This document shows positions 1-6,168 of a DNA stretch of 37,651 bases, piece after piece. The position numbers and the translations under genes are program-made. The notes below the pieces were generated by a model. It saw only the letters and a program-made list of their open reading frames with translations. It searched no databases and was not told the DNA's origin. Source of the stretch: a virus. Numbering within the stretch: position 1 is the stretch's first letter; every line of letters begins with the position of its first letter. The DNA is taken from positions 1 to 37,651 of IMG/VR virus record IMGVR_UViG_3300042923_000237. The stretch is one strand, 5' to 3'.

Positions 1-45
1 GTATCCGAGAGCCTACGAAAATGACCCCTTACCCCTCCGGGGGTA
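1..45. other. Putative cos / packaging end region
   Basis: The stretch around 25-45 is unusually GC-rich for this genome (CCCCTCCGGGGG) and overlaps the end of the HNH nuclease gene, whose protein ends PPEG. In HK97-type cos phages the HNH gene and the cos site lie just upstream of the small terminase gene. Here terminase lies at the other end of the window (37328 downward on minus), so joining base 37651 to base 1 restores that order. The exact cut position and overhang cannot be read from the sequence, so this is an inference from gene order and base composition. Confidence 0.4.
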
Positions 46-412
46 TACCATTGTTTTTCCTTGCTATTTCATGTAATAATTCTCTTGATATTTCTCCACG
101 TTCTGCCTTCTCATGATATTCCTCTGATAATGTGATTAGGTTATCATCATCCAGTCGTCTATCCCAGTTTTCTTCTATTGGTTCTATGTGATGTACTTCA
201 AGGTCAGTGTATATGTACCGTGGTGGATTCTCTCTAATAGCCAATTGGCACAAGTACTTGTCTCTTTCCTTTATGTGTTCTGCTTTCTCTCTCCACTTAC
301 GTGACCATCTAAACTTATTCTTATCATTCGGCAGTTTCTTCCTTACTGGCTTCTTACCACAATCATATTTACTATCGTGTATTCTATTGCAGTACTTACA
401 TGACTTAAGCAT
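29..412 (-). CDS. HNH endonuclease (terminase-associated)
   Basis: The protein has 127 aa. An N-terminal CxxC with later H and C residues (about 6-18) looks like a zinc knuckle. The HNH core follows: LCQ (about 54-56), the HH of EVHHIEP (about 73-74), and the final N and H in DDDNLITLSEEYH (about 88-100). Phage HNH proteins of this type work with the terminase in cutting cos DNA. Its place at the end of the late leader, next to the cos-like region and, in the circular map, upstream of terminase supports this role. The ATG at 412 follows AAAGGATG with good spacing. Confidence 0.88.
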   Translation of the reverse strand: MLKSCKYCNRIHDSKYDCGKKPVRKKLPNDKNKFRWSRKWREKAEHIKERDKYLCQLAIRENPPRYIYTDLEVHHIEPIEENWDRRLDDDNLITLSEEYHEKAERGEISRELLHEIARKNNGIPPEG

Positions 413-439
413 ATATAATCACATCCTTTAATATATCTA

Positions 440-700
440 CTATTCTCTGGGCATTTGGAATATTGGTAATGATATTGGACTGCCATAGATATCCTGCTTA
501 TCTCCTTTTATTGCTTCACATATCATGTCAATTACTCTGATTGCATCATCTTCATTTAAATAATTCCCCATATAATGATGCCACTTACCGCCTTCACTAA
601 AGAAAGCTATCGAACTATATGTATTATTATTTACTACTTCTATCAGCGTTGTATTATCTAAATTCAATAATCTTTTTCCGTCTTGACTTTTAATAAACAT
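440..700 (-). CDS. Hypothetical small phage protein
   Basis: The product has 86 aa and no recognised family. The open frame extends upstream to 757, but the ATG at 700 follows GGGGG with 5-base spacing, while the upstream ATG has no binding site, so the shorter form is chosen. The N-terminal half looks like a small beta domain (MFIKSQDGKRLLNL...) and the second half contains a helix (EDDAIRVIDMICEAIKG). It lies between the HNH gene and a short Cys-containing ORF in the leader segment of the late operon. Confidence 0.65.
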   Translation of the reverse strand: MFIKSQDGKRLLNLDNTTLIEVVNNNTYSSIAFFSEGGKWHHYMGNYLNEDDAIRVIDMICEAIKGDKQDIYGSPISLPIFQMPRE

Positions 701-732
701 TGAATCCCCCTGACTACTCTTACATCCATAAT

Positions 733-930
733 CTAAACATCTGCTATATACCCCCATCCAACGATACTATTAAGCAATGTATCACTTGGCATCTGTCGCT
801 TTTCTATAATGCAGTTGATATCAGGTATCTTCCTATACCCCACCGCCCCTGAGCTACCTCTTATAGTTACTATCTTCCCGCACAGCTTAGAGCTTATATA
901 TGGACAGCCTATACATGTCTTATGTTTCAT
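733..930 (-). CDS. Hypothetical Cys-containing small protein
   Basis: The product has 65 aa. The N-terminal KTCIGCPYISSKLCGK carries three cysteines (residues 6, 9 and 17), with a fourth at about residue 40, a spacing that could hold a metal ion. No family is recognised. The ATG at 930 is preceded by CGGAG with 7-base spacing. It starts 3 bases after the stop of the 934-1263 gene, so the two are probably translated together. Confidence 0.65.
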   Translation of the reverse strand: MKHKTCIGCPYISSKLCGKIVTIRGSSGAVGYRKIPDINCIIEKRQMPSDTLLNSIVGWGYIADV

Positions 931-933
931 AGG

Positions 934-1263
934 CTACTCCGTATAGGCAAGCATTTCCTTTGCACTCATTCCTTCAATGCCCGGTGAACCGGTACTGTCC
1001 GTAGGCTTATAGTGTAGTCCATGCTTTTCTGGATACATAAACATCATCATACAGAAGTTTGCTATATCTGCCAGATATTCTGTGTTCTTGGTTTCTTTAA
1101 ATTTATCAAATCTCTTTTCTAAACTACCGATCCAGTTATAGGCTTCATTGGTTGCATTATCCTTTAATGGGCCGTATTTGTAATATGATGTTGCCATCAT
1201 TTGTTTCCTTAGCTTATCAAACTCTTCCGAGTATTCTGTTTTTAATATTTCGTTTACTGTCAC
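934..1263 (-). CDS. Conserved phage protein, mostly helical
   Basis: The product has 109 aa and is predicted to be mostly alpha-helical. The segment TEYLADIANFCMMMFMYPE, with the flanking KYGPLKDN and SPGIEGMSAKEM, matches a protein I remember as widespread and uncharacterised in Firmicute phages and prophages. The helix ending LADIANF vaguely resembles all-alpha NTP pyrophosphohydrolases, but their metal-binding ExxE motif is not evident, so no enzyme function is assigned. It sits between the metallophosphoesterase and the short Cys protein in one minus-strand run. Confidence 0.7.
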   Translation of the reverse strand: MTVNEILKTEYSEEFDKLRKQMMATSYYKYGPLKDNATNEAYNWIGSLEKRFDKFKETKNTEYLADIANFCMMMFMYPEKHGLHYKPTDSTGSPGIEGMSAKEMLAYTE

Positions 1264-1273
1264 ATTCTACCTC

Positions 1274-2380
1274 CTACACATAATAAATAGCTGCCAGCTT
1301 ATCCGTTGTATATTCGAACAACATGAACCGCTTAGCAGCCATTGTATAACCATTTTTCTTGTGCCATTTATCTGTTGGTACCTTAGTGGATAATCTCCTT
1401 ACTAAGCATCCGTTTATATCTCCTGATTCCTTTTCCGCGTGGAAGTGACCGATATGTATTTCCTTTATCTTCGCATTGGCATATTCAATCGGGTTCTCTT
1501 CCACAAACAGCTCTTTAACCTTAGATAGATTACTTGGTATCACATCACCATGAGTTATACCGATGAATACTTTTCCATATGTGATAAGTTTCCTGTATTC
1601 GAATCTATCATCATAATTGGCCCGTGGAAACATATGCTTTAAAACCTGTACAATCGTCCATGATAGAGTTTCTGAGTGGTTACCCATGGAATATATCACA
1701 TTAACCGTTTCAACGTGTTCTAATGCCGTCTGCATGATTGAGAAGTAAAATCTCAAGCAATCATCGTATGCTCGTTTAACATCTATCTCTCCTATGTAGG
1801 TCCCGTTGCTGGTATGTCCTTTTAAATCTTCTGTATGGAGTAAGTCCTCACCGATAACAATATTAATTACTTTATAGCTGCGTGTCTTGATTAACTCCAA
1901 TGTATCATTCAATGTGTCCTCATAATTGTTAAAGAAAGCAATTCCCCAATGCATATCATCGAAAGTGATTTCTAACATCCGGTCAAGAAATTCTTTAATC
2001 TTTGGCCTTACTGGTTCGAAAGGTGATAAAGATTTTATTGTATTTATAATCTGCATATATACATTGTCAGATGCTTCTGATTTTATCCAGGCCTGTACAA
2101 CCTCTCCCTTACCGTTTACCTGTACTGTGGTTGCATGCGGTGTGTAATTATATCCGAGATTACCAGATTCCAGCAATGTTTCATCTGCCCATTTCTTATG
2201 CTTCCATTGCTTAAGCATACGGCGGAAACTCTCATATTGGGTATCATAGGTCTTGGAGTAGTATTCCATGTATACTTCCCTGGAGGTCTTTCCACTCTTG
2301 GACAACTCTATGCACTTTTTCTTTACTTCTATCGGTATATACAAAGGTTTATCACCCACTTTCAAACATAGGAAAAGCAC
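1274..2380 (-). CDS. HTH-fused calcineurin-like metallophosphoesterase
   Basis: The protein has 368 aa. Residues about 17-60 (IEVKKKCIELSKSGKTSREV) resemble a helix-turn-helix. Residues about 140-360 carry the calcineurin-like phosphoesterase motifs: DxHxG (D142, H144, G146), GEDLLH (177-182, where GDxxH is more usual), GNH (233-235), THGD (276-279) and GHFH (311-314). The enzyme would be a two-metal phosphodiesterase or nuclease. Similar proteins occur near HNH and terminase genes in Firmicute phages. The start is uncertain: the GTG at 2380 lies inside the terminator-like hairpin 2375-2406, and the GTG at 2359 has no clear binding site. Confidence 0.82.
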   Translation of the reverse strand: MLFLCLKVGDKPLYIPIEVKKKCIELSKSGKTSREVYMEYYSKTYDTQYESFRRMLKQWKHKKWADETLLESGNLGYNYTPHATTVQVNGKGEVVQAWIKSEASDNVYMQIINTIKSLSPFEPVRPKIKEFLDRMLEITFDDMHWGIAFFNNYEDTLNDTLELIKTRSYKVINIVIGEDLLHTEDLKGHTSNGTYIGEIDVKRAYDDCLRFYFSIMQTALEHVETVNVIYSMGNHSETLSWTIVQVLKHMFPRANYDDRFEYRKLITYGKVFIGITHGDVIPSNLSKVKELFVEENPIEYANAKIKEIHIGHFHAEKESGDINGCLVRRLSTKVPTDKWHKKNGYTMAAKRFMLFEYTTDKLAAIYYV

Positions 2381-2406
2381 CTACCCAAATTAATGGATAA
2401 GTGCTT
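2375..2406 (-). terminator. Hairpin terminator after tRNA-Ser
   Basis: On the minus strand the arms AAGCACTTATCC and GGGTAGGTGCTT pair over 12 bp, with two G-U pairs that exist only in the minus-strand RNA, around an 8-base loop, followed by a short T tract. It lies 40 bases after the tRNA and closes the leader RNA unit. It overlaps the annotated start of the metallophosphoesterase, so it could also influence that gene's translation. The T tract is short, so termination may be partial. Confidence 0.55.
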
Positions 2407-2445
2407 GTGTGCCTTGCGGCTAGTTATAATCATAACGTCGTTGAC

Positions 2446-2529
2446 GGAATGAACAGGATTCGAACCTGTGAAGGCCGTAACCTCAATAGTTTAGCAAACT
2501 ATCGCATTAATCCTCTCTGCCATCATTCC
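2446..2529 (-). tRNA. tRNA-Ser (anticodon GCU)
   Basis: The minus strand folds into a complete class II tRNA of 84 nt. The acceptor stem is GGAATGA with TCATTCC (7 bp). The anticodon stem is ATAGT with ACTAT around the loop TTGCTAA, giving anticodon GCU for AGC and AGU codons. There is a long variable arm (GAGG with CCTT) and a T arm ACAGG-TTCGAAT-CCTGT. No CCA is encoded. It is the 3' part of the leader unit that starts at the promoter at 2844-2872. Confidence 0.95.
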
Positions 2530-2539
2530 ATATCCGCAT

Positions 2540-2837
2540 GAGCTATAAAACCCGTTAAAATTTTGCTCTAATATTATTTTACTGTTTGTTACAGCTTAAA
2601 CAGGTGTACTGTGTCAAGTAATCGTGCGGTCGAAAACTTTCTCGCTCTCATTTTTAAGTCCACTATCAACCTTTCGATATAACCGGCTGGAGATACCGGA
2701 CGTTATAAAGAGATTGACTTATCCTGTGTGGTAGCAGTATCGGTTTTCGTTTGTCCCGCAACGATGGAGGTACAAGGATATGAAAAAAGCGCATCACCCG
2801 GTTTATGATGGATGACACGCTTTTTATATACTTCTAC
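2540..2837 (-). ncRNA. Structured non-coding RNA upstream of tRNA-Ser
   Basis: No gene fits in the roughly 360 bases between the tRNA and the DUF1492 gene, but the minus-strand RNA has nested helices. P1 pairs 2765-2756 with 2629-2621 (AUCGUUGCGG with CCGCACGAU, 9 bp and one bulge). P2 pairs 2749-2743 with 2637-2631 (CGAAAAC with GUUUUCG). P4 pairs 2721-2716 with 2660-2655 (UAAGUC with GACUUA). P5 pairs 2707-2702 with 2683-2678 (UAUAAC with GUUAUA), with a CGG/CCG extension. Hairpins lie at 2582-2603, at 2540-2568 and, before P1, at 2784-2825. Transcription would start near 2837. It does not match any RNA family I can name. It is shorter than ROOL and GOLLD, which also occur beside phage tRNAs. 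Confidence 0.65.
2783..2825 (-). terminator. Promoter-proximal terminator-like hairpin (tR'-like)
   Basis: On the minus strand AAAAAGCGTGTCATCC pairs with GGGTGATGCGCTTTTT over 16 bp around a 10-base loop and is followed by a T6 tract. Three of the pairs are G-U and exist only in the minus-strand RNA, so the hairpin works in that direction. It starts about 12 nt after the predicted start site of the promoter at 2844-2872. It would stop that transcript after about 55 nt unless antiterminated, and would also end early-operon transcripts coming from the right. Confidence 0.7.
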
Positions 2838-2843
2838 TCTTTC

Positions 2844-2872
2844 ATTATACATGTCAACCGCAAACTTGTCAA
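2844..2872 (-). promoter_or_regulatory. Consensus sigma-70/A promoter of late leader
   Basis: On the minus strand both hexamers are perfect: TTGACA (2872-2867), a 17-bp spacer, and TATAAT (2849-2844). The predicted start is near 2837. It lies just downstream of the DUF1492-like late regulator and reads into the hairpin, structured RNA, tRNA-Ser and then the late genes. A promoter this close to consensus should work without an activator, so control probably acts after initiation. Confidence 0.8.
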
Positions 2873-2889
2873 CTGTTTTATAACAAATA

Positions 2890-3303
2890 TTACAAATATA
2901 ACAAGATATCTAAAAAAAATGAATGTACTATCTTTCTAACCAATGATTCGCGGTAGTTACCTTTCATTCCTACGGCATCCGCAATAATTAAATCATCCGC
3001 ACCATTTATATATCTTAGGTATAATATTGACTGTATAGTATCATCCGGTATACTCCTTATGAATGTCTTTGCCCTTTTCTCTAATTCCTGCGTCTTAATT
3101 AAAAGAGATATATATTTGTCTTCTATTGTTGTTATCCTTGTCACATAGTCCCCTACTTTGTCACTGGTTCCACTTACAAATGGCATTCCGGTAAGTTGCT
3201 GCCCGGGTGCAAGGCTTTTATAAGATAAGTCATCAATTTCCGCTTTTAAGGCTTTTAGCTTTTCTCTATTCTTTTTGATTCTCATTAACTCTCTCTCTGT
3301 CAA
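2890..3303 (-). CDS. DUF1492/ArpU-like late transcription regulator
   Basis: The protein has 137 aa. Residues 1-30 form a basic helix (MRIKKNREKLKALKAEI) and residues 60-90 a second helix. The C-terminal part (DTIQSILYLRYINGADDLIIADAVGM...) resembles the sigma region-4-like end of DUF1492/ArpU/RinA proteins, which control late genes in Gram-positive phages. It is the last gene of the early operon, immediately before a consensus promoter, as expected for a late switch. The TTG start at 3303 follows AAGGA. The ATG at codon 7 is an alternative. Confidence 0.7.
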   Translation of the reverse strand: MTERELMRIKKNREKLKALKAEIDDLSYKSLAPGQQLTGMPFVSGTSDKVGDYVTRITTIEDKYISLLIKTQELEKRAKTFIRSIPDDTIQSILYLRYINGADDLIIADAVGMKGNYRESLVRKIVHSFFLDILLYL

Positions 3304-3309
3304 TAATAA

Positions 3310-3531
3310 TCATCCTTTCTCTGCCCCCGTAAGGCTTATAAAATCAGCATATGTAAAGCTCTCTTTGAATCCGTTCCGCTCGGTTAATACGAAATAAGGG
3401 TAAAATCCCAATATCGTAACCTTAAACCGCTTAATTATCTTATCTGTATTAACATCACGCTTTCGCATATTCACTACCTGTCCAACACAATACCGGCTGT
3501 ATATCTCTTGTCTTAATTCTTCTGCTGTCAC
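3310..3531 (-). CDS. Hypothetical small phage protein, SH3-like
   Basis: The product has 73 aa: a short helix (TAEELRQEIYSRY) followed by strands (CVGQVVNMRKR..., FKVTILGFYPYFVLTERNG) suggesting a small beta-barrel. The family is seen in Firmicute phages but has no known function. The GTG start at 3531 follows GGAGG with 7-base spacing. It overlaps the upstream stop by 4 bases, so translation is coupled. Confidence 0.7.
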   Translation of the reverse strand: MTAEELRQEIYSRYCVGQVVNMRKRDVNTDKIIKRFKVTILGFYPYFVLTERNGFKESFTYADFISLTGAEKG

Positions 3532-3716
3532 TGTTTATCCTCCGTTCCCTCTTTAAATTCTTTATACATTTCGCATATATTCATAGACTTGCAGGTAATT
3601 ATTATTTCCCTTGCCACCACATCTGGTCCGCCATATCCTGTTGTCATTTCTAAATCCGGTTCAAGCAAATGGCAGGTGTCACATTTAGGCTTTAATTCGT
3701 TCACTATTTTATTCAT
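3528..3716 (-). CDS. Hypothetical Cys-containing small protein
   Basis: The product has 62 aa with CDTC near the N-terminus and two later cysteines (ITCKSMNIC), a possible four-Cys zinc site. The ATG at 3716 is preferred to the upstream GTG at 3725 because GGAG sits 8 bases before it. It overlaps the end of the 3709-3843 ORF and the start of the next gene by a few bases, typical of this tightly packed early operon. No function is assigned. Confidence 0.65.
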   Translation of the reverse strand: MNKIVNELKPKCDTCHLLEPDLEMTTGYGGPDVVAREIIITCKSMNICEMYKEFKEGTEDKQ

Positions 3717-3843
3717 CCTTATCACTCCAATCAGGGTTGTATCCCTCTTTCATTTCAAACTTAAAAGGGTTTCTTCTGGTAACGGTTTTTCTATCATCAA
3801 GTATTGCTTTTACCATTTCTGTGTTAAATAATATTGGCTTCAT
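3709..3843 (-). CDS. Short MKPILFNTEM-type phage protein (44 aa)
   Basis: This ORF starts at the ATG at 3843 after AAGGAAGAG. It begins MKPILFNTEMVKAILDDRKT, a signature I recognise as the N-terminus of a longer conserved phage protein that continues TRR... . Here it ends after 44 aa, so it is either a short variant or the stump of a truncated gene. Its start overlaps the previous stop (ATGA) and its end overlaps the next gene, which argues that it is translated. Confidence 0.6.
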   Translation of the reverse strand: MKPILFNTEMVKAILDDRKTVTRRNPFKFEMKEGYNPDWSDKDE

Positions 3844-3986
3844 TTCTTCTCTTCCTTTCCTAACCAGGGCTTAGCCGTAAATATTGGATTAATCTTGCTT
3901 GGATGCTTTATGTATTCTCCGTATTCCCCTCTGGTATTGGCTTTTAACTCGGAGGGCTGGCGTAATTCTGGATTGCTACGTTTCAT
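3840..3986 (-). CDS. Hypothetical 48-aa phage protein
   Basis: This short ORF begins MKRSNPELRQPSELKANTRG and ends KPWLGKEEKK. It is basic, with no recognised family, and too short to hold much structure. Its ATG overlaps the stop of the DUF3850 gene as ATGA, and its TGA overlaps the ATG of the 44-aa ORF downstream. Overlaps on both sides support its being a real coupled gene. Confidence 0.6.
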   Translation of the reverse strand: MKRSNPELRQPSELKANTRGEYGEYIKHPSKINPIFTAKPWLGKEEKK

Positions 3987-4246
3987 TGGCGCACCTCCAA
4001 TCCAAGTATGCAATAACCATCCCTTAATCCAAATTCCTCACAGTTTGATAAAATGTATTGTATTCTCCTTACTAATACTTGTCCGGTATATCCTCCAGTA
4101 AATATTCCATCCGGTATCCATTCTTCCAGAATTACTATATCCCCGACTTTATAATCACGGTCATTTTTGCGGAGCTCGAAATTCTTTTTGCCTGATTTTA
4201 CATCTCTAAAATACTGTGATAGGGTTTTTATTCTATGGGTATTCAT
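3983..4246 (-). CDS. DUF3850 / ASCH-like protein
   Basis: The protein has 87 aa. The pattern THRIKTLSQYFRDVKSGKKNFELRKNDRDYKVGDIVILEEW, continuing to GLRDGYCILGLEV, is characteristic of DUF3850, a member of the ASCH/PUA-like fold thought to bind RNA or modified nucleotides. The length fits a single domain. The open frame extends to 4282, but the ATG at 4246 follows GGAGG, so it is taken as the start. Confidence 0.82.
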   Translation of the reverse strand: MNTHRIKTLSQYFRDVKSGKKNFELRKNDRDYKVGDIVILEEWIPDGIFTGGYTGQVLVRRIQYILSNCEEFGLRDGYCILGLEVRQ

Positions 4247-4599
4247 GGCTGTTCCTCCTTCCATGGTTCTAATGGCCTCCACGCTTTTACATTTATCAAG
4301 TCATATGTTGATGCAGTAAACCAGTCACCATCTTGGTAAAATCCTATAACAACCGGATTATCGCAATCATCTGTAGTGCAAGCAACGTGCTTATGTAGAA
4401 TATCTCCATCAGCATCAATTACTTCATACTCTTTTCCAACTGGCACCCTACCGCTCGATATGGGAATCCACCTATCGTCTTTCTGTGCTTCTAGGGCGGT
4501 TATGGCAGTCTTAAAATATCCTTTTTCTTCTGTGTTAAATCCGCTCGATACAGAATACGCTTTTATAAATTCAATAGCCTTTTCTATCTCTTTATTCAT
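4243..4599 (-). CDS. DUF551 domain protein
   Basis: The protein has 118 aa. An N-terminal helix (KEIEKAIEFIKAYSVSSGF) is followed by the DUF551 signature: RWIPISSGRVPVGKEYEVI in the middle and VKAWRPLEPW at the end. DUF551 proteins are common in phage early regions and have no known function. The ATG at 4599 overlaps the preceding TAA as TAATG, and the end overlaps the DUF3850 start by 4 bases. Confidence 0.8.
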   Translation of the reverse strand: MNKEIEKAIEFIKAYSVSSGFNTEEKGYFKTAITALEAQKDDRWIPISSGRVPVGKEYEVIDADGDILHKHVACTTDDCDNPVVIGFYQDGDWFTASTYDLINVKAWRPLEPWKEEQP

Positions 4600-4874
4600 T
4601 ACTCTAACCCACCTTTCAAAATTTTTACCGCTTCTGTTACAGGAATTAATAAATTACCACTGTTTACACTCCCGAAACATTGTACGGAGTCCGAATTTTC
4701 TAACTGTTCCACTACTTCGTCCACATCATAGGCAGTGGGCTGTTCTTGGATAATCTTTTCTGTTATAATAAAAGCTTCTGACAGTCCAGTTGGGTACATT
4801 CCTGTTTCGTTTGCGATATCGTATTTATTTTCCATTGCTTTTATTAATGCCTTACGGCTTATTAAATCACTCAT
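4599..4874 (-). CDS. Phage LISRKAL / QPTAYDV-type protein, copy 1
   Basis: The protein has 91 aa. It starts MSDLISRKALIKAM and carries EQPTAYDVDEVVEQLE in the middle, a pattern seen in many Firmicute phage early proteins of unknown role. The ATG at 4874 is chosen over 4895 because it fits the family start. The next gene upstream (4867-5094) has a matching NQPTAYDVDKVVKKLK segment, so the two are diverged tandem paralogues. They overlap by 8 bases. Confidence 0.7.
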   Translation of the reverse strand: MSDLISRKALIKAMENKYDIANETGMYPTGLSEAFIITEKIIQEQPTAYDVDEVVEQLENSDSVQCFGSVNSGNLLIPVTEAVKILKGGLE

Positions 4875-5094
4875 CCAGTCCGCCACCTTCCACAATTTTT
4901 ACTACTTCATCTACCGTTGTGCTGTAATAGTTATGTTCTTTAAGCTTTTTCACTACCTTATCCACATCATAGGCAGTAGGCTGGTTATCAATCATTTGTT
5001 TTACATTAATTTCATTTAAACACTTTTCAGACGGACTCCTTAAATGCCCAATATCCAACCATTCTATAAATTTATCTGCATCTATTAATCTCAT
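4867..5094 (-). CDS. Phage RLIDADKF / QPTAYDV-type protein, copy 2
   Basis: The protein has 75 aa. It starts MRLIDADKFIEWLD and shares the NQPTAYDVDKVV segment with its downstream neighbour. The LIDAD start and QPTAYDV centre are typical of small phage proteins of unknown function. The ATG at 5094 follows GGAAGGAG. It may work in the same complex as its paralogue, but this is only inferred from adjacency. Confidence 0.7.
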   Translation of the reverse strand: MRLIDADKFIEWLDIGHLRSPSEKCLNEINVKQMIDNQPTAYDVDKVVKKLKEHNYYSTTVDEVVKIVEGGGLDE

Positions 5095-5122
5095 ATAACT
5101 CCTTCCCGGTTATCCTAACCAT

Positions 5123-5911
5123 TCAACCGTCGTAACATCCACATGGGGCTTCGTTATCATCATCAAGGAATGAACATATGCCTATCTGTGCTTCCTCGGC
5201 TTCTATGTAACTTTTCCAGCTCCAATTCCGGCCTAATCCTTTTACAGTTAATAAGTTATCCTTTGCATTTTCTTCCATTGCCACGGCCCTTGCGTACAGA
5301 TCAGGGTGATTTCTTTTTAATTCCTTAATCTCCTTTTTTTTCATGGATGGGCAGAAGAAGCAACTACTCTTTCCCGGAAGTGGTAATCCTTCCTCCTGTA
5401 TTACTTTTTCGCAGTCCTCCCGATACCATCCCCAGTCAATCAATGCATATATCCGTTGGTATTTCTTATCCTGGATATCATAGGCGAATGCATTTGTCTT
5501 GCGGCGCTCCTCGCCGGCATCATAACCGATGTATTTTATAACCTTTCCTCCATTTGCCCATATTTCTTTGCATGGAGCATAGTTATTGCAAAACTTATCT
5601 TGCGGTCCGATCTTGTGTTTCTGCGAGCAAGTCTTAAATCCGTATGCTATACTAGGTAGATTATGTACCTTCAACAAATCTTGTTCTAATGTTTGTATAT
5701 TACCTTCCTTGTCAGTATGCTTTACTACCGTTATTTCTTTCAAATTACGCTCTTTAAGCCACTTATTAAACGCATCTATGAATTGGTATGTCTCTGGTCT
5801 CTCCCCCCCCGTATCTGCGAATAGAATAAGGTCTATTGGTATCTGCTTACGATACATTCCGATTATCATTGCGGTGCTATTCGTTCCACCGCCAAAGCTT
5901 ACTATGTTCAT
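5123..5911 (-). CDS. PAPS reductase-family PP-loop protein
   Basis: The protein has 262 aa. The PP-loop SFGGGTNSTA (5-14) and FADTGGERPETY (31-42) are typical of the adenine-nucleotide alpha-hydrolase / PAPS reductase fold. GYDAGEERR (129-137), C95, CFFC (184-187) and a Cys-rich tail (CGC, about 257-259) suggest a metal or sulfur site. Phage members of this family are common, but their substrate is not settled. Proposed roles include nucleotide or nucleic-acid sulfur chemistry or simple adenylation. No dnd-type partner genes are present. The ATG at 5911 follows AGGAGG. Confidence 0.85.
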   Translation of the reverse strand: MNIVSFGGGTNSTAMIIGMYRKQIPIDLILFADTGGERPETYQFIDAFNKWLKERNLKEITVVKHTDKEGNIQTLEQDLLKVHNLPSIAYGFKTCSQKHKIGPQDKFCNNYAPCKEIWANGGKVIKYIGYDAGEERRKTNAFAYDIQDKKYQRIYALIDWGWYREDCEKVIQEEGLPLPGKSSCFFCPSMKKKEIKELKRNHPDLYARAVAMEENAKDNLLTVKGLGRNWSWKSYIEAEEAQIGICSFLDDDNEAPCGCYDG

Positions 5912-5928
5912 TCTTTCCTCCTAACCGA

Positions 5929-6168
5929 CTATGGTAATACTTCTGGATAGTCAAAGATGGACATCTGTGTTCCGTCCGTTTCCTGTGTTTCTTCGTCCTC
6001 TGCATCAACCGGAGCAGTGCAGTTAATCTGGCTAAGCAGTACATCCGTATTAATCCACGTTGATATGTACCCATCCGGCCTTAATCCGCATCCATACCGG
6101 TATGCCTGTCCTACAGTCTGTTTCTTTTCGGTATTAAGGTATCCGCATCCCTGGCATTGCTGTTTCAC
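5929..6168 (-). CDS. Hypothetical Cys protein with SIFDYPE tail
   Basis: The protein has 79 aa. It begins QQCQGCGYLN, contains further cysteines (YGCGL, INC) and ends MSIFDYPEVLP. The acidic MSIFDY tail recurs at the ends of small phage replication-region proteins. A zinc-binding fold is likely from the Cys spacing. The GTG start at 6168 overlaps the preceding stop as GTGA, after AAGGTGAAG. Confidence 0.65.
   Translation of the reverse strand: MKQQCQGCGYLNTEKKQTVGQAYRYGCGLRPDGYISTWINTDVLLSQINCTAPVDAEDEETQETDGTQMSIFDYPEVLP

Noticed and set aside
2590-2655. Minus-strand 20-codon ORF inside the structured RNA (MRARKFSTARLL...)
   Set aside because: No well-spaced binding site, and its bases take part in helices P1 and P2. 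A leader peptide cannot be excluded, but the evidence is weaker than for the RNA structure.
2781-2830. Plus-strand ORF of 11 codons after GGAGG (MKKAHHPVYDG)
   Set aside because: The same bases form a 16-bp hairpin with G-U pairs that exist only in the minus-strand RNA, and the peptide is very short. The binding-site match is probably chance.
2446-2837. ROOL or GOLLD RNA next to the tRNA
   Set aside because: Those RNAs are markedly longer than the roughly 300 nt here, and I could not match any of their features by eye. A covariance search would decide.
5877-6074. Minus-strand ORF overlapping the PAPS-reductase-like gene start and its upstream neighbour
   Set aside because: It runs in another frame across two well-supported genes with their own binding sites, and its composition (rich in Arg and His) is that of a shadow frame.
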